Assembly: GCF_000246855.1 (NCBI RefSeq) | Contig: NC_016609.1 | Location: 7,452,744 to 7,516,743, forward strand | DNA from: Niastella koreensis GR20-10 | GTDB taxonomy: Bacteria; Bacteroidota; Bacteroidia; Chitinophagales; Chitinophagaceae | DNA length: 64,000 nucleotides | Reading direction: 5' to 3' | In this document: piece after piece, positions 27,476 through 36,394 of the stretch | Layout of the letters: each line of letters starts with the position of its first letter | How positions within the stretch are numbered: the stretch's first letter is position 1 | The notes under the pieces: generated by a model | The model's input: the letters and a program-made list of their open reading frames with translations, nothing else | The model's database searches: none | Told to the model about the DNA's origin: nothing | Position numbers and translations under genes: made by a program

Positions 27476-28486
27476 TTATTCCGGCGGCGAATCGCTGCTT
27501 TTACCGCCGCTTTTGCCCTGCACCCGGGCCAGCATCACTTCTATTTCACTCATGCGCCGGAGTTGATTCTCGAGCTTTTTATTGTGTTCTGAGATCTGTT
27601 GCAGATCGCGGTTGAGCTCTTCGAGGAAGGAAACTTTTTTTTGTAACGTCTGCCGCTGAAAATTCGATTCGCGCAGCTTTTCTTCCGTATCGGACAACAA
27701 CCTCGACAGCCGCTGGTTCTCTTCCAGCAAATCGAGGTGCTTTTGTTTGTATTCGTCAAACTCCCTGATGAGTTTGAAATGTGTCTGTTGCAACTCCTCC
27801 AGCTCATATTGGCGGCTGGGCGGGTTGCTAAGGCTTTCCACCTTCGACATTTTCTCCCGGATGGCATTAAATTCCTCATACGCCTTTTGCATCCGTTCTT
27901 CCATTTCTTCCGAGAGCAATTGCGACTGTTCCAGTTCGTGAATGCGCGCGTCTTTATTGCTGAGCACCAGCAACATTTCATTTAACCGGGCGTTCAGCTC
28001 CTCATTCGCCTTTATGGTGTCAATATGCTTGTATTCTGTTTGCTTTAACAGCTCTATCTGGTCGAGCAATAAGGTGATCTGCTGGTTTTGTTCCCCCAGG
28101 GCGTCCTGTGTTTTTTGCAACCTCAACAGGTATTCTTCGCTCTGCTCTTCCTGGGAGCCGGCGTGCACTACAGCGGGCTGAGTGGGCGCGGCATCGTGCC
28201 GACGTTTTAATTCTTTGTGTAATTCTTCAACTTCTATAGTGAGCAATTCTTCGTTGTCGCGTACAGTATCGAGGTCGCGGCGCAATTGCATCTGGATCTT
28301 TTCCTGCACTTCCATTTCCTCGTAATATTTCACGCGCCATTCGTCGGTATTTTGAAAAGCCGCATCGGCTATTATGGGAGGTTCGGGTCTGGGGATGTTT
28401 ATGTTCATGGTTCTGCGGCTCACCAGAAAGAAATGAATAAAGAAGCCCAATGCTACCCCGCCAAGCAGGAAGACAATAATTTCCAT
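27476..28486 (-). CDS. Membrane-anchored long coiled-coil protein
   Basis: 336 aa from ATG 28486 (MEIIVFLLGGVALGFFIHFFLVSRR); in-frame ATGs at 28534 and 28501 are alternatives. One N-terminal transmembrane helix (3-24), then a proline-rich neck (NIPRPEPPI). From about residue 70 to 320 almost continuous heptad repeats follow, rich in Glu/Gln/Leu/Lys (LRRDLDTVRDNEELLTIEVEELHKELK; QLLSEEMEERMQKAYEEF). This is an inner-membrane protein with a rod-like cytoplasmic domain. No functional family recognised. Confidence 0.75.
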   Translation of the reverse strand: MEIIVFLLGGVALGFFIHFFLVSRRTMNINIPRPEPPIIADAAFQNTDEWRVKYYEEMEVQEKIQMQLRRDLDTVRDNEELLTIEVEELHKELKRRHDAAPTQPAVVHAGSQEEQSEEYLLRLQKTQDALGEQNQQITLLLDQIELLKQTEYKHIDTIKANEELNARLNEMLLVLSNKDARIHELEQSQLLSEEMEERMQKAYEEFNAIREKMSKVESLSNPPSRQYELEELQQTHFKLIREFDEYKQKHLDLLEENQRLSRLLSDTEEKLRESNFQRQTLQKKVSFLEELNRDLQQISEHNKKLENQLRRMSEIEVMLARVQGKSGGKSSDSPPE

Positions 28487-28634
28487 AACCCCAACATACA
28501 TCTGGTACCCCAGTAAAACCAATAAACAGTTCATAACGGCTTCGGAATTAGAATAAACACCACATCACGCGAGGGTGATCTTCTTTCATACACAGCACTA
28601 TATTTTTCATGGGATCTCAGACCAGGAGGTAATG

Positions 28635-28660
28635 AAAAAACCACCAATCTGGTGGTTTTT
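28635..28660 (-). terminator. pyrH terminator
   Basis: AAAAACCACC / GGTGGTTTTT with loop AATCT, 80 bp downstream of the pyrH stop on the minus strand, ending in a T-run. Confidence 0.8.
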
Positions 28661-28739
28661 CTTATTGGAAATTTAATACGTTAATTCGATAAATGCAAAA
28701 AGGCCGACTAATAATTTTAAGTTAATGTTTATCAGTCAC

Positions 28740-29453
28740 TTATCCTTTAACCAGGGTGCCTACTTTTTCGCCACAGGCCACCCGGCGCAGGTTTCCGGGT
28801 TTGTTCATGTCAAACACAATGATGGGGAGTTTATTTTCCATACACAGTGTAAATGCCGTCATATCCATTACCCGCAGGTTTTTGCTGATACATTCCTGGA
28901 AGGTGATGGTATCGAATTTCTTTGCAGTGGGATCTTTTTCGGGGTCAGCCGTGTAAATACCATCAACACGGGTGCCTTTCAGGATCACATCGGCCTGTAT
29001 TTCAATAGCACGCAACGAGCCGGCGGTATCGGTAGTGAAGTATGGGTTACCGGTTCCGGCGCCAAAGATCACTACTCTGCCTTTTTCAACGTGGCGGATG
29101 GCGCGGCGACGGATGTAGGGTTCTGCGATCTGCTCCATTTTAATGGCGCTTTGCAAACGCGTAAAAACCCCGATTTTCTCCAGCATGGCCTGCATTGCCA
29201 TTCCATTGATAACCGTGGCCAGCATGCCCATATAATCGCCGTGAGCGCGTTCAATACCTGTTTCTGCCTCATTCATTCCCCGGTAAATATTACCACCCCC
29301 AATTACTATAGCCACCTGAACACCCAGTTCAACCAACTCTTTAATATCGTGTGCGTACTGTGCCAGGATAGCGGGGTCCATTCCAAAACTCTTATCGCCC
29401 ATTAACGATTCACCGGAAAGCTTTACTAAAATGCGCTTGTACTTTGGTAGCAT
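28740..29453 (-). CDS. pyrH: UMP kinase
   Basis: 237 aa. Amino-acid kinase fold: [47 protein letters not shown], the effector region [30 protein letters not shown], and [18 protein letters not shown]. It makes UDP from UMP. It follows tsf in the common order rpsB-tsf-pyrH, but the terminator at 29636-29673 separates it. Confidence 0.97.
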   Translation of the reverse strand: MLPKYKRILVKLSGESLMGDKSFGMDPAILAQYAHDIKELVELGVQVAIVIGGGNIYRGMNEAETGIERAHGDYMGMLATVINGMAMQAMLEKIGVFTRLQSAIKMEQIAEPYIRRRAIRHVEKGRVVIFGAGTGNPYFTTDTAGSLRAIEIQADVILKGTRVDGIYTADPEKDPTAKKFDTITFQECISKNLRVMDMTAFTLCMENKLPIIVFDMNKPGNLRRVACGEKVGTLVKG

Positions 29454-29635
29454 GTATGAATGACCTTTTTATTTTTTGATTGTCAAATTCCTGTTTTAAC
29501 CAACGCTAAACACAGAACTAAAGAACCAAGAACAGCCGGTTTAGTTCTCAAAGGGCTGTGCAAAGAAAGGATTTTTTATTAATGTTTTACAGCTTTTGTA
29601 AAATGCTTTGCTAACAACCGCATTTTAGGCCAAAT

Positions 29636-29673
29636 AAAAAAGGGAACACCCGTTACGGATGCTCCCTTTTTTT
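29636..29673 (-). terminator. tsf terminator
   Basis: On the minus strand AGGGAGCATCC pairs with GGGTGTTCCCT (two G-U pairs), loop GTAAC, followed by TTTTTT. Confidence 0.85.
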
Positions 29674-29692
29674 ATATTTTAATGCGTTAAGC

Positions 29693-30532
29693 TTATCCTA
29701 AAGCTACACGCTTGAATTCAGTAACCTGTAAACCACCATCTACACTTTTCAGGTAATCACCAACGGTTTTAGCATTATCTTTTACGAAAGCCTGGTTTAC
29801 CAGGGTGCTTTCTTTGAAGAATGCGTTCAATTTACCTTCTGCGATCTTGTTGATCATCTCATCTGGCTTTCCGGCCATTTTAGGATCAGCTTTGATTTGC
29901 TCGGTAACAATAGCGCGCTCGCGCTCGATGGTAGCAGCAGATACTGAGCTTGCATCAACAGCAACGGGGTTCATAGCAGCAATTTGCATAGCTACGTCTT
30001 TACCGGCTTCCGGAGCAGCTTTAGTCATACCCACCAGTACACCTATACGGTTAGCACCGTGAATGTATGAAGCTACGTAGTCAGCATCAACACGCTCAAA
30101 TTTAGTGATACCGATCTTTTCACCAATGCTCGCCAGTTTATCGTTAACCAGGTCGGCAACTTTAGCGCCATTGATAGAAATGCCATTCAGTTCATCGAGG
30201 CTTTTTACATTGCCGGCAACAGCAGCATCGATGATGCTTTGTGCAAAAGCGATGAAATCAGAGTTTTTACCAACGAAGTCGGTTTCGCAGCTCAGGCAGA
30301 TAGCGATACCGGTTTTATTATCGGCTGTTGTTTTAGCCAGCACCACACCTTCTTTTGCCTCACGATCGCCACGCAGCGCAGCTACCTTGGCGCCTTTTTT
30401 ACGAAGCCAGTCAATAGCAGCTTCGAAATCGCCATTGGTTTCTGTCAATGCTTTGCGGCAATCCATCATGCCAGCGCCGGTCATTTGGCGAAGCTTGTTA
30501 ATATCAGCGGCAGTAATAGCAACTCCTGACAT
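29693..30532 (-). CDS. tsf: Elongation factor Ts
   Basis: 279 aa. N-terminal UBA-like module ADINKLRQMTGAGMMDCRKALTETNGDFEAAIDWLRKKG, then the conserved CETDFVGKNSDF that inserts into EF-Tu and displaces Mg-GDP. The C-terminal module ends LVNQAFVKDNAKTVGDYLK. It exchanges nucleotide on EF-Tu. It is downstream of rpsB with a hairpin between them. Confidence 0.97.
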   Translation of the reverse strand: MSGVAITAADINKLRQMTGAGMMDCRKALTETNGDFEAAIDWLRKKGAKVAALRGDREAKEGVVLAKTTADNKTGIAICLSCETDFVGKNSDFIAFAQSIIDAAVAGNVKSLDELNGISINGAKVADLVNDKLASIGEKIGITKFERVDADYVASYIHGANRIGVLVGMTKAAPEAGKDVAMQIAAMNPVAVDASSVSAATIERERAIVTEQIKADPKMAGKPDEMINKIAEGKLNAFFKESTLVNQAFVKDNAKTVGDYLKSVDGGLQVTEFKRVALG

Positions 30533-30565
30533 ATAAAATAGATAATTTAAATATTATGAAAATTT

Positions 30566-30624
30566 GAAAATGATTCCACAAATAACCTGAATTAACGCAC
30601 AGGATCTTTTGAGGAATCATTTTC
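30566..30624 (-). promoter_or_regulatory. Stem-loop between rpsB and tsf
   Basis: Perfect 12-bp stem GAAAATGATTCC / GGAATCATTTTC closing a 35-nt loop, in the 143-bp rpsB-tsf spacer. No T-run directly follows, so it is more likely an mRNA processing/stability or regulatory hairpin than a terminator. Confidence 0.55.
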
Positions 30625-30675
30625 ATTTTATTAATTCTGTTCAGTAGCGAACCAAACGCACAAGAGTGCGACGCA

Positions 30676-31626
30676 CTATCTTCTGCCACCGCCAGGTCCA
30701 CGGTTACCGCCACCACGGTTACCGCCGCCACCGCCACGGTTCTGGCCACCACCGCGATGACCACCGCCACCGCCATGACCACGGCCACCGCCGCCGCCAC
30801 CTGCATTGTTACCACCGCCTCTGTTTCCACCACGGCCACGACCACCTTCAGCTTCAGCTTCAGCTAATAAGCGCTGAGCTTTCTTTTCTTTTTCGTCGTC
30901 TGTTTGCTCGTCAGCATCTTCGTCTTTAGCCGCTTGTCTTTCAGCAAGACCTTCAGCTATAGCAGCAGTGATATATTGAGTGATGATTGCGATAGACTTT
31001 GTAGCGTCGTCGTTTGCAGGGATCGCAAAGTCAACTTTATTAGGATCACAGTTGGTATCAACCATACCAAAAGTGGTAATACCCAGTCTTTTGGCTTCAG
31101 CCAGCGCAATGTGCTCGTGACCGATGTCGATGATGAACAAAGCTGCAGGTACACGGCCCAGTTGGCTGATACCACCCAGTACTTTATCCATTTTATCACG
31201 GTCGCGGCCGAGGGTTAATTTCTCTTTTTTAGTCAGAACGTCTGCAGTGCTTTCAGTCAGCATTTTGTCAATGCTCTGCATTTTCTTAACGCTCTTACGA
31301 ACGGTGTTGAAGTTGGTTAACATACCACCCAACCAACGCTCGGTAACGAAAGGCATGTTTACTTTACGTGCGCACTCAGTAACAATTTCTTTAGCCTGTT
31401 TCTTAGTACCTACAAACATGATCTTTTTACCGCTGCGGGCAATCTGCTTTAAGGCAGCTGCTGCTTCTGTGAGGTGTTCGGTAGTTTTATTCAGATCAAT
31501 GATGTGAATGCCTTTCTTTTCAGCAAAAATGTAAGGCAACATTTTTGGGTTCCACTTCTTACGCAGGTGACCAAAGTGTACACCGGCATCCAGGAGCTGC
31601 TGTTGCAATGAAGTGTTATTTTCCAT
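30676..31626 (-). CDS. rpsB: Ribosomal protein S2 (uS2) with RGG-rich C-terminal extension
   Basis: 316 aa; bacterial S2 is usually about 230-260. Residues 1-230 are standard (LLDAGVHFGHLRKKWNPKMLPYIF, FVGTKKQAKEIV, FVTERWLGGMLTNFNTVRKS, PAALFIIDIGHEHIALAEA, FAIPANDDATKSI). After an acidic/charged segment (AAKDEDADEQTDDEKEKKAQRLL) comes a tail of about 65 residues made almost only of Gly, Arg, Asn and His with many RGG triplets. RGG tails bind RNA. The DNA below it is repetitive (ACCGCCACC-type), consistent with expansion by repeat slippage. Confidence 0.96.
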   Translation of the reverse strand: MENNTSLQQQLLDAGVHFGHLRKKWNPKMLPYIFAEKKGIHIIDLNKTTEHLTEAAAALKQIARSGKKIMFVGTKKQAKEIVTECARKVNMPFVTERWLGGMLTNFNTVRKSVKKMQSIDKMLTESTADVLTKKEKLTLGRDRDKMDKVLGGISQLGRVPAALFIIDIGHEHIALAEAKRLGITTFGMVDTNCDPNKVDFAIPANDDATKSIAIITQYITAAIAEGLAERQAAKDEDADEQTDDEKEKKAQRLLAEAEAEGGRGRGGNRGGGNNAGGGGGGRGHGGGGGHRGGGQNRGGGGGNRGGGNRGPGGGRR

Positions 31627-31721
31627 TTAACTAAGTTGAAAATGTGTGTTTGAATAAATTGATAATAACCACAAGCGTTTCCAAAACGCTCTCCGCCATC
31701 TGGCGAAGGCGCTGGTATGGA

Positions 31722-32111
31722 TTAACGTTTGCTGAACTGGTAGCTGCGACGAGCTTTTTTGTGACCGAATTTCTTACGTTCAACAGATCTCGGATCGCGT
31801 TTCAGAACACCAACCGCTTTTAATGCTGGACGATAATCAGCGCTTACTTCGAGTAAAGCACGACCGATGCCCAGTTTAGCAGCTTCAGCCTGACCTTTCA
31901 TACCACCACCGGCAGCATTGATCTTTACATCAAATTTATCCAACGATTGAGTTGCTTTTAAAGGCAGCTCTACCTGGTTTTGCAGATATACCAGTGAAAA
32001 ATATTCTTTGTAGTCTTTATCGTTAACGGTGATCTTACCGGTTCCACGTGACAACCAAACTCGTGTCACAGCTTCTTTACGACGACCTACGGCATTTTTT
32101 TGCTTTTCCAT
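31722..32111 (-). CDS. rpsI: Ribosomal protein S9 (uS9)
   Basis: 129 aa. NAVGRRKEAVTRVWLSRGTGKITVNDKDYKEYF at the start, GGGMKGQAEAAKLGIGRALL, and the C-terminal DPRSVERKKFGHKKARRSYQFSKR whose last residues contact P-site tRNA. 13 bp after rplM, clearly one operon. Confidence 0.98.
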   Translation of the reverse strand: MEKQKNAVGRRKEAVTRVWLSRGTGKITVNDKDYKEYFSLVYLQNQVELPLKATQSLDKFDVKINAAGGGMKGQAEAAKLGIGRALLEVSADYRPALKAVGVLKRDPRSVERKKFGHKKARRSYQFSKR

Positions 32112-32124
32112 GTATTGTAAACAA

Positions 32125-32568
32125 TTAGAAAGTTAAAGATTGAGGTTTTTGTGCAGCATGCTCGTGTTGGTCGCCGGCATACACAAATAATTTCTTATAC
32201 ATTTTGCGGCCAAGGCGATTCTTAGGCAACATACCTTTTACCGCTCTTTCTACCACTACTTCCGGACGACGGCGCAGCAGTTCGCGGGCTGTTTCAGCTT
32301 TTTGACCACCGGGGTAACCAGAGAAGGTCAGGTATTCTTTTTCTTCAGTTTTGTTACCGGTGAATTTTACTTTGTCCGCATTGATAACGATAATGTAGTC
32401 TCCGCAATCAACATGTGGCGTATAGTAGGGCTTATTCTTACCACGAAGAATAGCTGCTATTTTCGCGCACATGCGTCCCACGGTTTGATTGGTACCGTCT
32501 ACAACATACCAGTTGCGTTTTACGGTAGCCGCATTCGCATGTTGGGTAGTGAAATGTAGTTTACTCAT
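32125..32568 (-). CDS. rplM: Ribosomal protein L13 (uL13)
   Basis: 147 aa. [52 protein letters not shown] and [35 protein letters not shown] are diagnostic. First gene of the rplM-rpsI-rpsB-tsf run, with a promoter and a hairpin-containing leader just upstream. Confidence 0.98.
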   Translation of the reverse strand: MSKLHFTTQHANAATVKRNWYVVDGTNQTVGRMCAKIAAILRGKNKPYYTPHVDCGDYIIVINADKVKFTGNKTEEKEYLTFSGYPGGQKAETARELLRRRPEVVVERAVKGMLPKNRLGRKMYKKLFVYAGDQHEHAAQKPQSLTF

Positions 32569-32706
32569 TTTTGAAAAATTGTTGGCTGAAAATTGCTTCA
32601 GCCGGTTAAGAATATAAACAGCAACGCCATCCCGCTTGCTGTTTCCGCTTTTAATCAGTAACTAAAAACGGGTCGCAAAGATAGACTGTTCTAATCGGTA
32701 CAACAA
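32569..32706 (-). promoter_or_regulatory. rplM operon promoter and structured leader
   Basis: On the minus strand, TTGTTG at 32706-32701, a 17-bp spacer and TATCTTTG at 32683-32676. The leader of about 100 nt holds two hairpins: CAGCAA...TTGCTG (about 32620-32643) and GGCTGAA-GCAATT-TTCAGCC (about 32585-32605). This is a candidate site for ribosomal-protein autoregulation. Confidence 0.6.
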
Positions 32707-33026
32707 GAAAACGGAAAACTATTTTTTCATCGCAACCTTGCAATTAATTGATTTTCAATAAATATTTTGACATATATTTTTTACTGCTGCTTAAAAACCG
32801 CATTCAGCGGGCCTTTTAGGGCCTTTATTTGGGGGAAACCAGCGGTTGGATGGCTGTTCAACCTCCGTGTGTCACTCACTTCAGGGTCCGGAACGCTGTT
32901 CAGCAAATCAGTTCTCAGTTCAAAGTTCCAGGTTCAAAGTTCTCCGCGAGCCTTATTCCCCCAAAAAAGCCCGCCTTACGCAACAGGCGCCCCACAAATG
33001 CGTTCATGCACCCAAAACCCCTTCTT

Positions 33027-34505
33027 ATGCCCATAAAGAAAAAAGGACCAGCCATTTTGCTGTTTTCTATCACCTTATTTGCCGCGGCCTGCGCTCCTTC
33101 ACATCAGGTAGGTAGTTTTAATGCCTCACTTTATAACAATGGACCGGAAACCGGCAATATTGGCAACCCCAACCTGGCAGCAGTGGAGGAAAATGCCTTT
33201 ATAAAAACCAGTGACTCTGCCACTTCAACATTTTCCATAGATGCCGATGGCGCTTCTTACGCCCTCACCAGAAGAATGCTAAACGAAAGCGGAGAGAATA
33301 ATTTCAAAAGCCTTCGCACCGAAGAAATGGTAAACTATTTTACCTATGACTATGAAAATCCCACAGGAGATGCGCCTATTGCCGTTAATGGCGAAGTGAG
33401 CGCCTGCCCCTGGAATAAGGAACATAAACTCATTCGCATAGGCATAAAAGGAAAGTCAATTGCCAAAGAACAATACCCCCTTGCTAATTTTGTGTTGCTG
33501 ATAGATGTGTCGGGGTCCATGGCATCGGACGATAAACTGGCGTTATTAAAAAACGGATTCATCAATTTCGTTAACCAAATGCGCCCCGAAGACCGTGTGG
33601 CCGTTGTTACCTACTCAGGTTATTTTTCCCTCGCGCTGGAATCTACCCCCGGCACTCAAAAAGATAAAATAATTAAGGCCATCAAAGGCCTGGGTGCAGG
33701 CGGAAGCACTTACGGTTCAGGCGGCATCAGGGAAGCTTACGAAGTAGCCGAAAAGAATTTTATACCCAATGGTAACAACCGGGTTATTATGGGCACCGAT
33801 GGCGATTTCAATGTAGGCATTACTTCTACCGACGAGCTGGTAAAACTGGTGCAGGAACAACGCGAAAAGGGGATTTTTCTAACCACCCTGGGCGTTGGTA
33901 ACGACAACCTGAATGATGCTATGATGGAAAAAATTGCCAACAAAGGAAACGGCAATTATGAATACCTCGACAATCACGATGAACTTAAAAAAGTATTTGT
34001 TGATGATTACAGCAAGTTTTTGACAGTAGCTAAAGATGTAAAAGTGCAGGTAACTTTCAATAAGCAGATTGTTAAAAGCTACCGGTTAATTGGTTACGAA
34101 AACCGCGTAATGGAAAATAAAAATTTCGAAAATGACCAGGCCGATGCCGGTGAAATCGGGGCCGGACAAACCATTACCGCCATCTATGAAATAGAACCTA
34201 ACGGCGGTGCAAATGCCACTACCGATCCTACCTTTACTATCCATTTCCGTTATAAAAGACCCGAAGCGGCCACCAGCATTCCCCTCGATCTGGATATTTT
34301 TGATGCGGGGCTCGACTTTGCAAGCAGCAGCGAAAACATGCGCTTTGCAGCATCTGTGGCGGCATTGGGTTTGTACTTAAGAAACTCAGCTTATAAAGGA
34401 AGCATGACCCTTTCACAAATAAAAAGCTGGTCGGCCGGAGCCGTTAGCTTCGACCCAAATGGTTACCGCGAAAGACATTTGAGTTTGTTGGAGAGGGTAA
34501 AATAA
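33027..34505 (+). CDS. VWA-domain lipoprotein (YfbK family)
   Basis: 492 aa from ATG 33027 (MPIKKKGPAILLFSITLFAAAC, a lipobox with Cys at about 22); ATG 33006 is an alternative. An N-terminal vWF-associated region (STFSIDADGASYALTRRMLNES...MVNYFTYDY) is followed by a von Willebrand A domain with intact MIDAS motif DVSGSMASDDK, and a C-terminal DUF3520-like region (DVKVQVTFNKQIVKSYRLIGYENR). Proteins of this kind bind a divalent cation and probably a protein ligand in the envelope. Its + strand terminator now lies at 38492-38523, on the far side of the introns. Confidence 0.9.
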   Translation: MPIKKKGPAILLFSITLFAAACAPSHQVGSFNASLYNNGPETGNIGNPNLAAVEENAFIKTSDSATSTFSIDADGASYALTRRMLNESGENNFKSLRTEEMVNYFTYDYENPTGDAPIAVNGEVSACPWNKEHKLIRIGIKGKSIAKEQYPLANFVLLIDVSGSMASDDKLALLKNGFINFVNQMRPEDRVAVVTYSGYFSLALESTPGTQKDKIIKAIKGLGAGGSTYGSGGIREAYEVAEKNFIPNGNNRVIMGTDGDFNVGITSTDELVKLVQEQREKGIFLTTLGVGNDNLNDAMMEKIANKGNGNYEYLDNHDELKKVFVDDYSKFLTVAKDVKVQVTFNKQIVKSYRLIGYENRVMENKNFENDQADAGEIGAGQTITAIYEIEPNGGANATTDPTFTIHFRYKRPEAATSIPLDLDIFDAGLDFASSSENMRFAASVAALGLYLRNSAYKGSMTLSQIKSWSAGAVSFDPNGYRERHLSLLERVK

Positions 34506-34639
34506 CGTTGCTGGTTACCAGGCTCCGGTTACCAGGTAAGCCAGCGCCTGTTGCAAAATTATCGAGTAGGAAGTAAGGGATTACTTCCCTTACTGTCCTC
34601 TCACACCACCGTACGTGCCGTTCGGCATACGGCGGTTCA

Positions 34640-35965
34640 TTAAACATAAACAGTTTTAGAAGGCTTTACAATGTCTGTTAGACTAGTGAAGCCTTCTTTC
34701 TTTAAGTAGCTGTTACTCATGGCACGCCGAAGCATCGGACTTTGTACGCTTCGCCATTTCCCTTTACGAATATTACCCCATTGGTATGCCTGATTTGGGC
34801 TTATCCCTAATTTTATCAACTCCGCAATTCGGGTGCGGGGCTTTTTCCATTGCTGCCAATAGCACAGGCGTAGCCGGCTTCTGACCCACATGTCCAGTTC
34901 TTCAAACACCGATTTTGTCTCACTTAGCTTAAAGTAATTTCCCCAACCCTGGTTCAGTTGGCGGGTGCGCTCCATACGCATTGGCATACTATAAGGTTTG
35001 CTTCGGCATGTAATTGCACGAACTTTGTCCTTATAAACTGCAATGCTTTTGCGATGGACGCTTATTCCCCTTTCACCTTTCTTATGATAGAAGGTGAACC
35101 CCAGCAGTTTCATCAGCCACGGACGCGTTACACTGCTTTTGACCGCATTTACTACTAGCTTCAATTCCTTTTCTATGTAACGGGTAATGCTTTCCATTAC
35201 CCGATCACCAGCACGTTTGCTCTTTACGTAAATACTACAATCATCAGCGTATCTTACATACCTCAGGCCTCGCTTTTCCAGCTCTTTGTCCAATTTATCA
35301 AGGATAATGTTGGACAGCAGTGGACTTAGCGGGCCGCCTTGAGGTACCCCTTGTTTACAGGGTATACGGTTGGCACCTTCCGCTATCTCACTTCTAAGTA
35401 TTTTGTGGATCAATTTTAGAACCCGCTTGTCCGTTATTCGACGGCTCAACTCATTCATCAGATAATCATGGTTCACCCGATCGAAGAACTGCGACAGGTC
35501 AAGGTCTACCACGTGGCTGTAGCCAGCATTGATGTATTCCTTTGCTTTTAAGGCTGCCTGATGGGCATTCTTTTCACTGCGGAACCCATAACTATTTTCT
35601 GAGAACGTAGGTTCGTACTGCTTCACCAATACTTGGGAGATTGCTTGTTGGATTAACCGGTCCATGTAGGTTGGTATTCCTAAATGACGTTCACCGCCAT
35701 TGGGCTTAGGGATCGTTACCCGCTTAACCGCTTGCGGTTGATAGCTCCCGTTTTCCAGCTGGGATTTAACCTGCACCCATGCCCCGTCAAGCTGCAGTTT
35801 GAAGTCTTTGGCTTCAACTCCATCAATACCAGCAGCTCCCTTATTGCCAGTCACCCGGTCATAAGCTGCGAGCATATTGGGCCTGCTTAAGATTTCTTCC
35901 AGTAACATCTCATCTACTTTCTTTTTTTTTTCTCTCCTGCTTCCTTGTTTCTTTCCTTCTTTCAA
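34640..35965 (-). CDS. ltrA: Group IIC intron reverse transcriptase/maturase
   Basis: 441 aa. RT palm motifs: RHLGIPTYMDRLIQQAI (RT2), FSENSYGFRSEKNAHQA, VVDLDLSQFFDRVNHD, GVPQGGPLSPLLSNIILDKLD, catalytic YADD in RYVRYADDCSIYV. A maturase thumb/X domain follows (LLGFTFYHKKGERGISVH..). It stops after X with no HNH endonuclease, normal for IIC proteins. It lies in domain IV and ends 2 nt before domain V. It helps the intron splice and reverse-splice into DNA after hairpins. No frameshift or stop, so it may be active, though splicing now first requires removal of the inner intron. Confidence 0.95.
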   Translation of the reverse strand: MKEGKKQGSRREKKKKVDEMLLEEILSRPNMLAAYDRVTGNKGAAGIDGVEAKDFKLQLDGAWVQVKSQLENGSYQPQAVKRVTIPKPNGGERHLGIPTYMDRLIQQAISQVLVKQYEPTFSENSYGFRSEKNAHQAALKAKEYINAGYSHVVDLDLSQFFDRVNHDYLMNELSRRITDKRVLKLIHKILRSEIAEGANRIPCKQGVPQGGPLSPLLSNIILDKLDKELEKRGLRYVRYADDCSIYVKSKRAGDRVMESITRYIEKELKLVVNAVKSSVTRPWLMKLLGFTFYHKKGERGISVHRKSIAVYKDKVRAITCRSKPYSMPMRMERTRQLNQGWGNYFKLSETKSVFEELDMWVRSRLRLCYWQQWKKPRTRIAELIKLGISPNQAYQWGNIRKGKWRSVQSPMLRRAMSNSYLKKEGFTSLTDIVKPSKTVYV

Positions 35966-36394
35966 GACGATCGCTCAGCGCTCCCTGGTACCCTTCTGCT
36001 TCCAGCATAGCTCTTGCAGGGCAGCTCTCTATTCAGAGTTTTCTGCTTTCTTGACGATCATCCCAGTTCCAGAGTTACTCCGCGGACGTTTAATGTTCGG
36101 CCCTTCCCTCGTTCTTCAGGTACTACGGCCTCGGCTGACTTCTGTTAAACAAGCATATATCGCTATATACTCTTGCTCCTTCGGGCGGCGCTTCTCCCTC
36201 CGTCCACCGTTTAACAGATCTCCCCGGGTAAGGTGCGCAAACTTTCTCTCCATATACCTGTCAGATATACAGCTGTCTGTTTCAGATAGTTTAGGGCTTT
36301 GTTTTGTTAAGCAAACTCGCCCACAGATAACTGCCTCATCTGCTTCCTGTTCGTCAGGCCGGAGATTTACCGCCGGCTTCCTTCAGATTCCTCC

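Noticed and set aside
28725-29405. 226-codon plus-strand ORF opposite pyrH
   Set aside because: Shadow of pyrH; the minus-strand protein is an unmistakable UMP kinase.
30666-30929. His/Arg-rich plus-strand ORF opposite the end of rpsB
   Set aside because: Antisense of the Gly/Arg repeat tail of S2; composition follows from the repeat.
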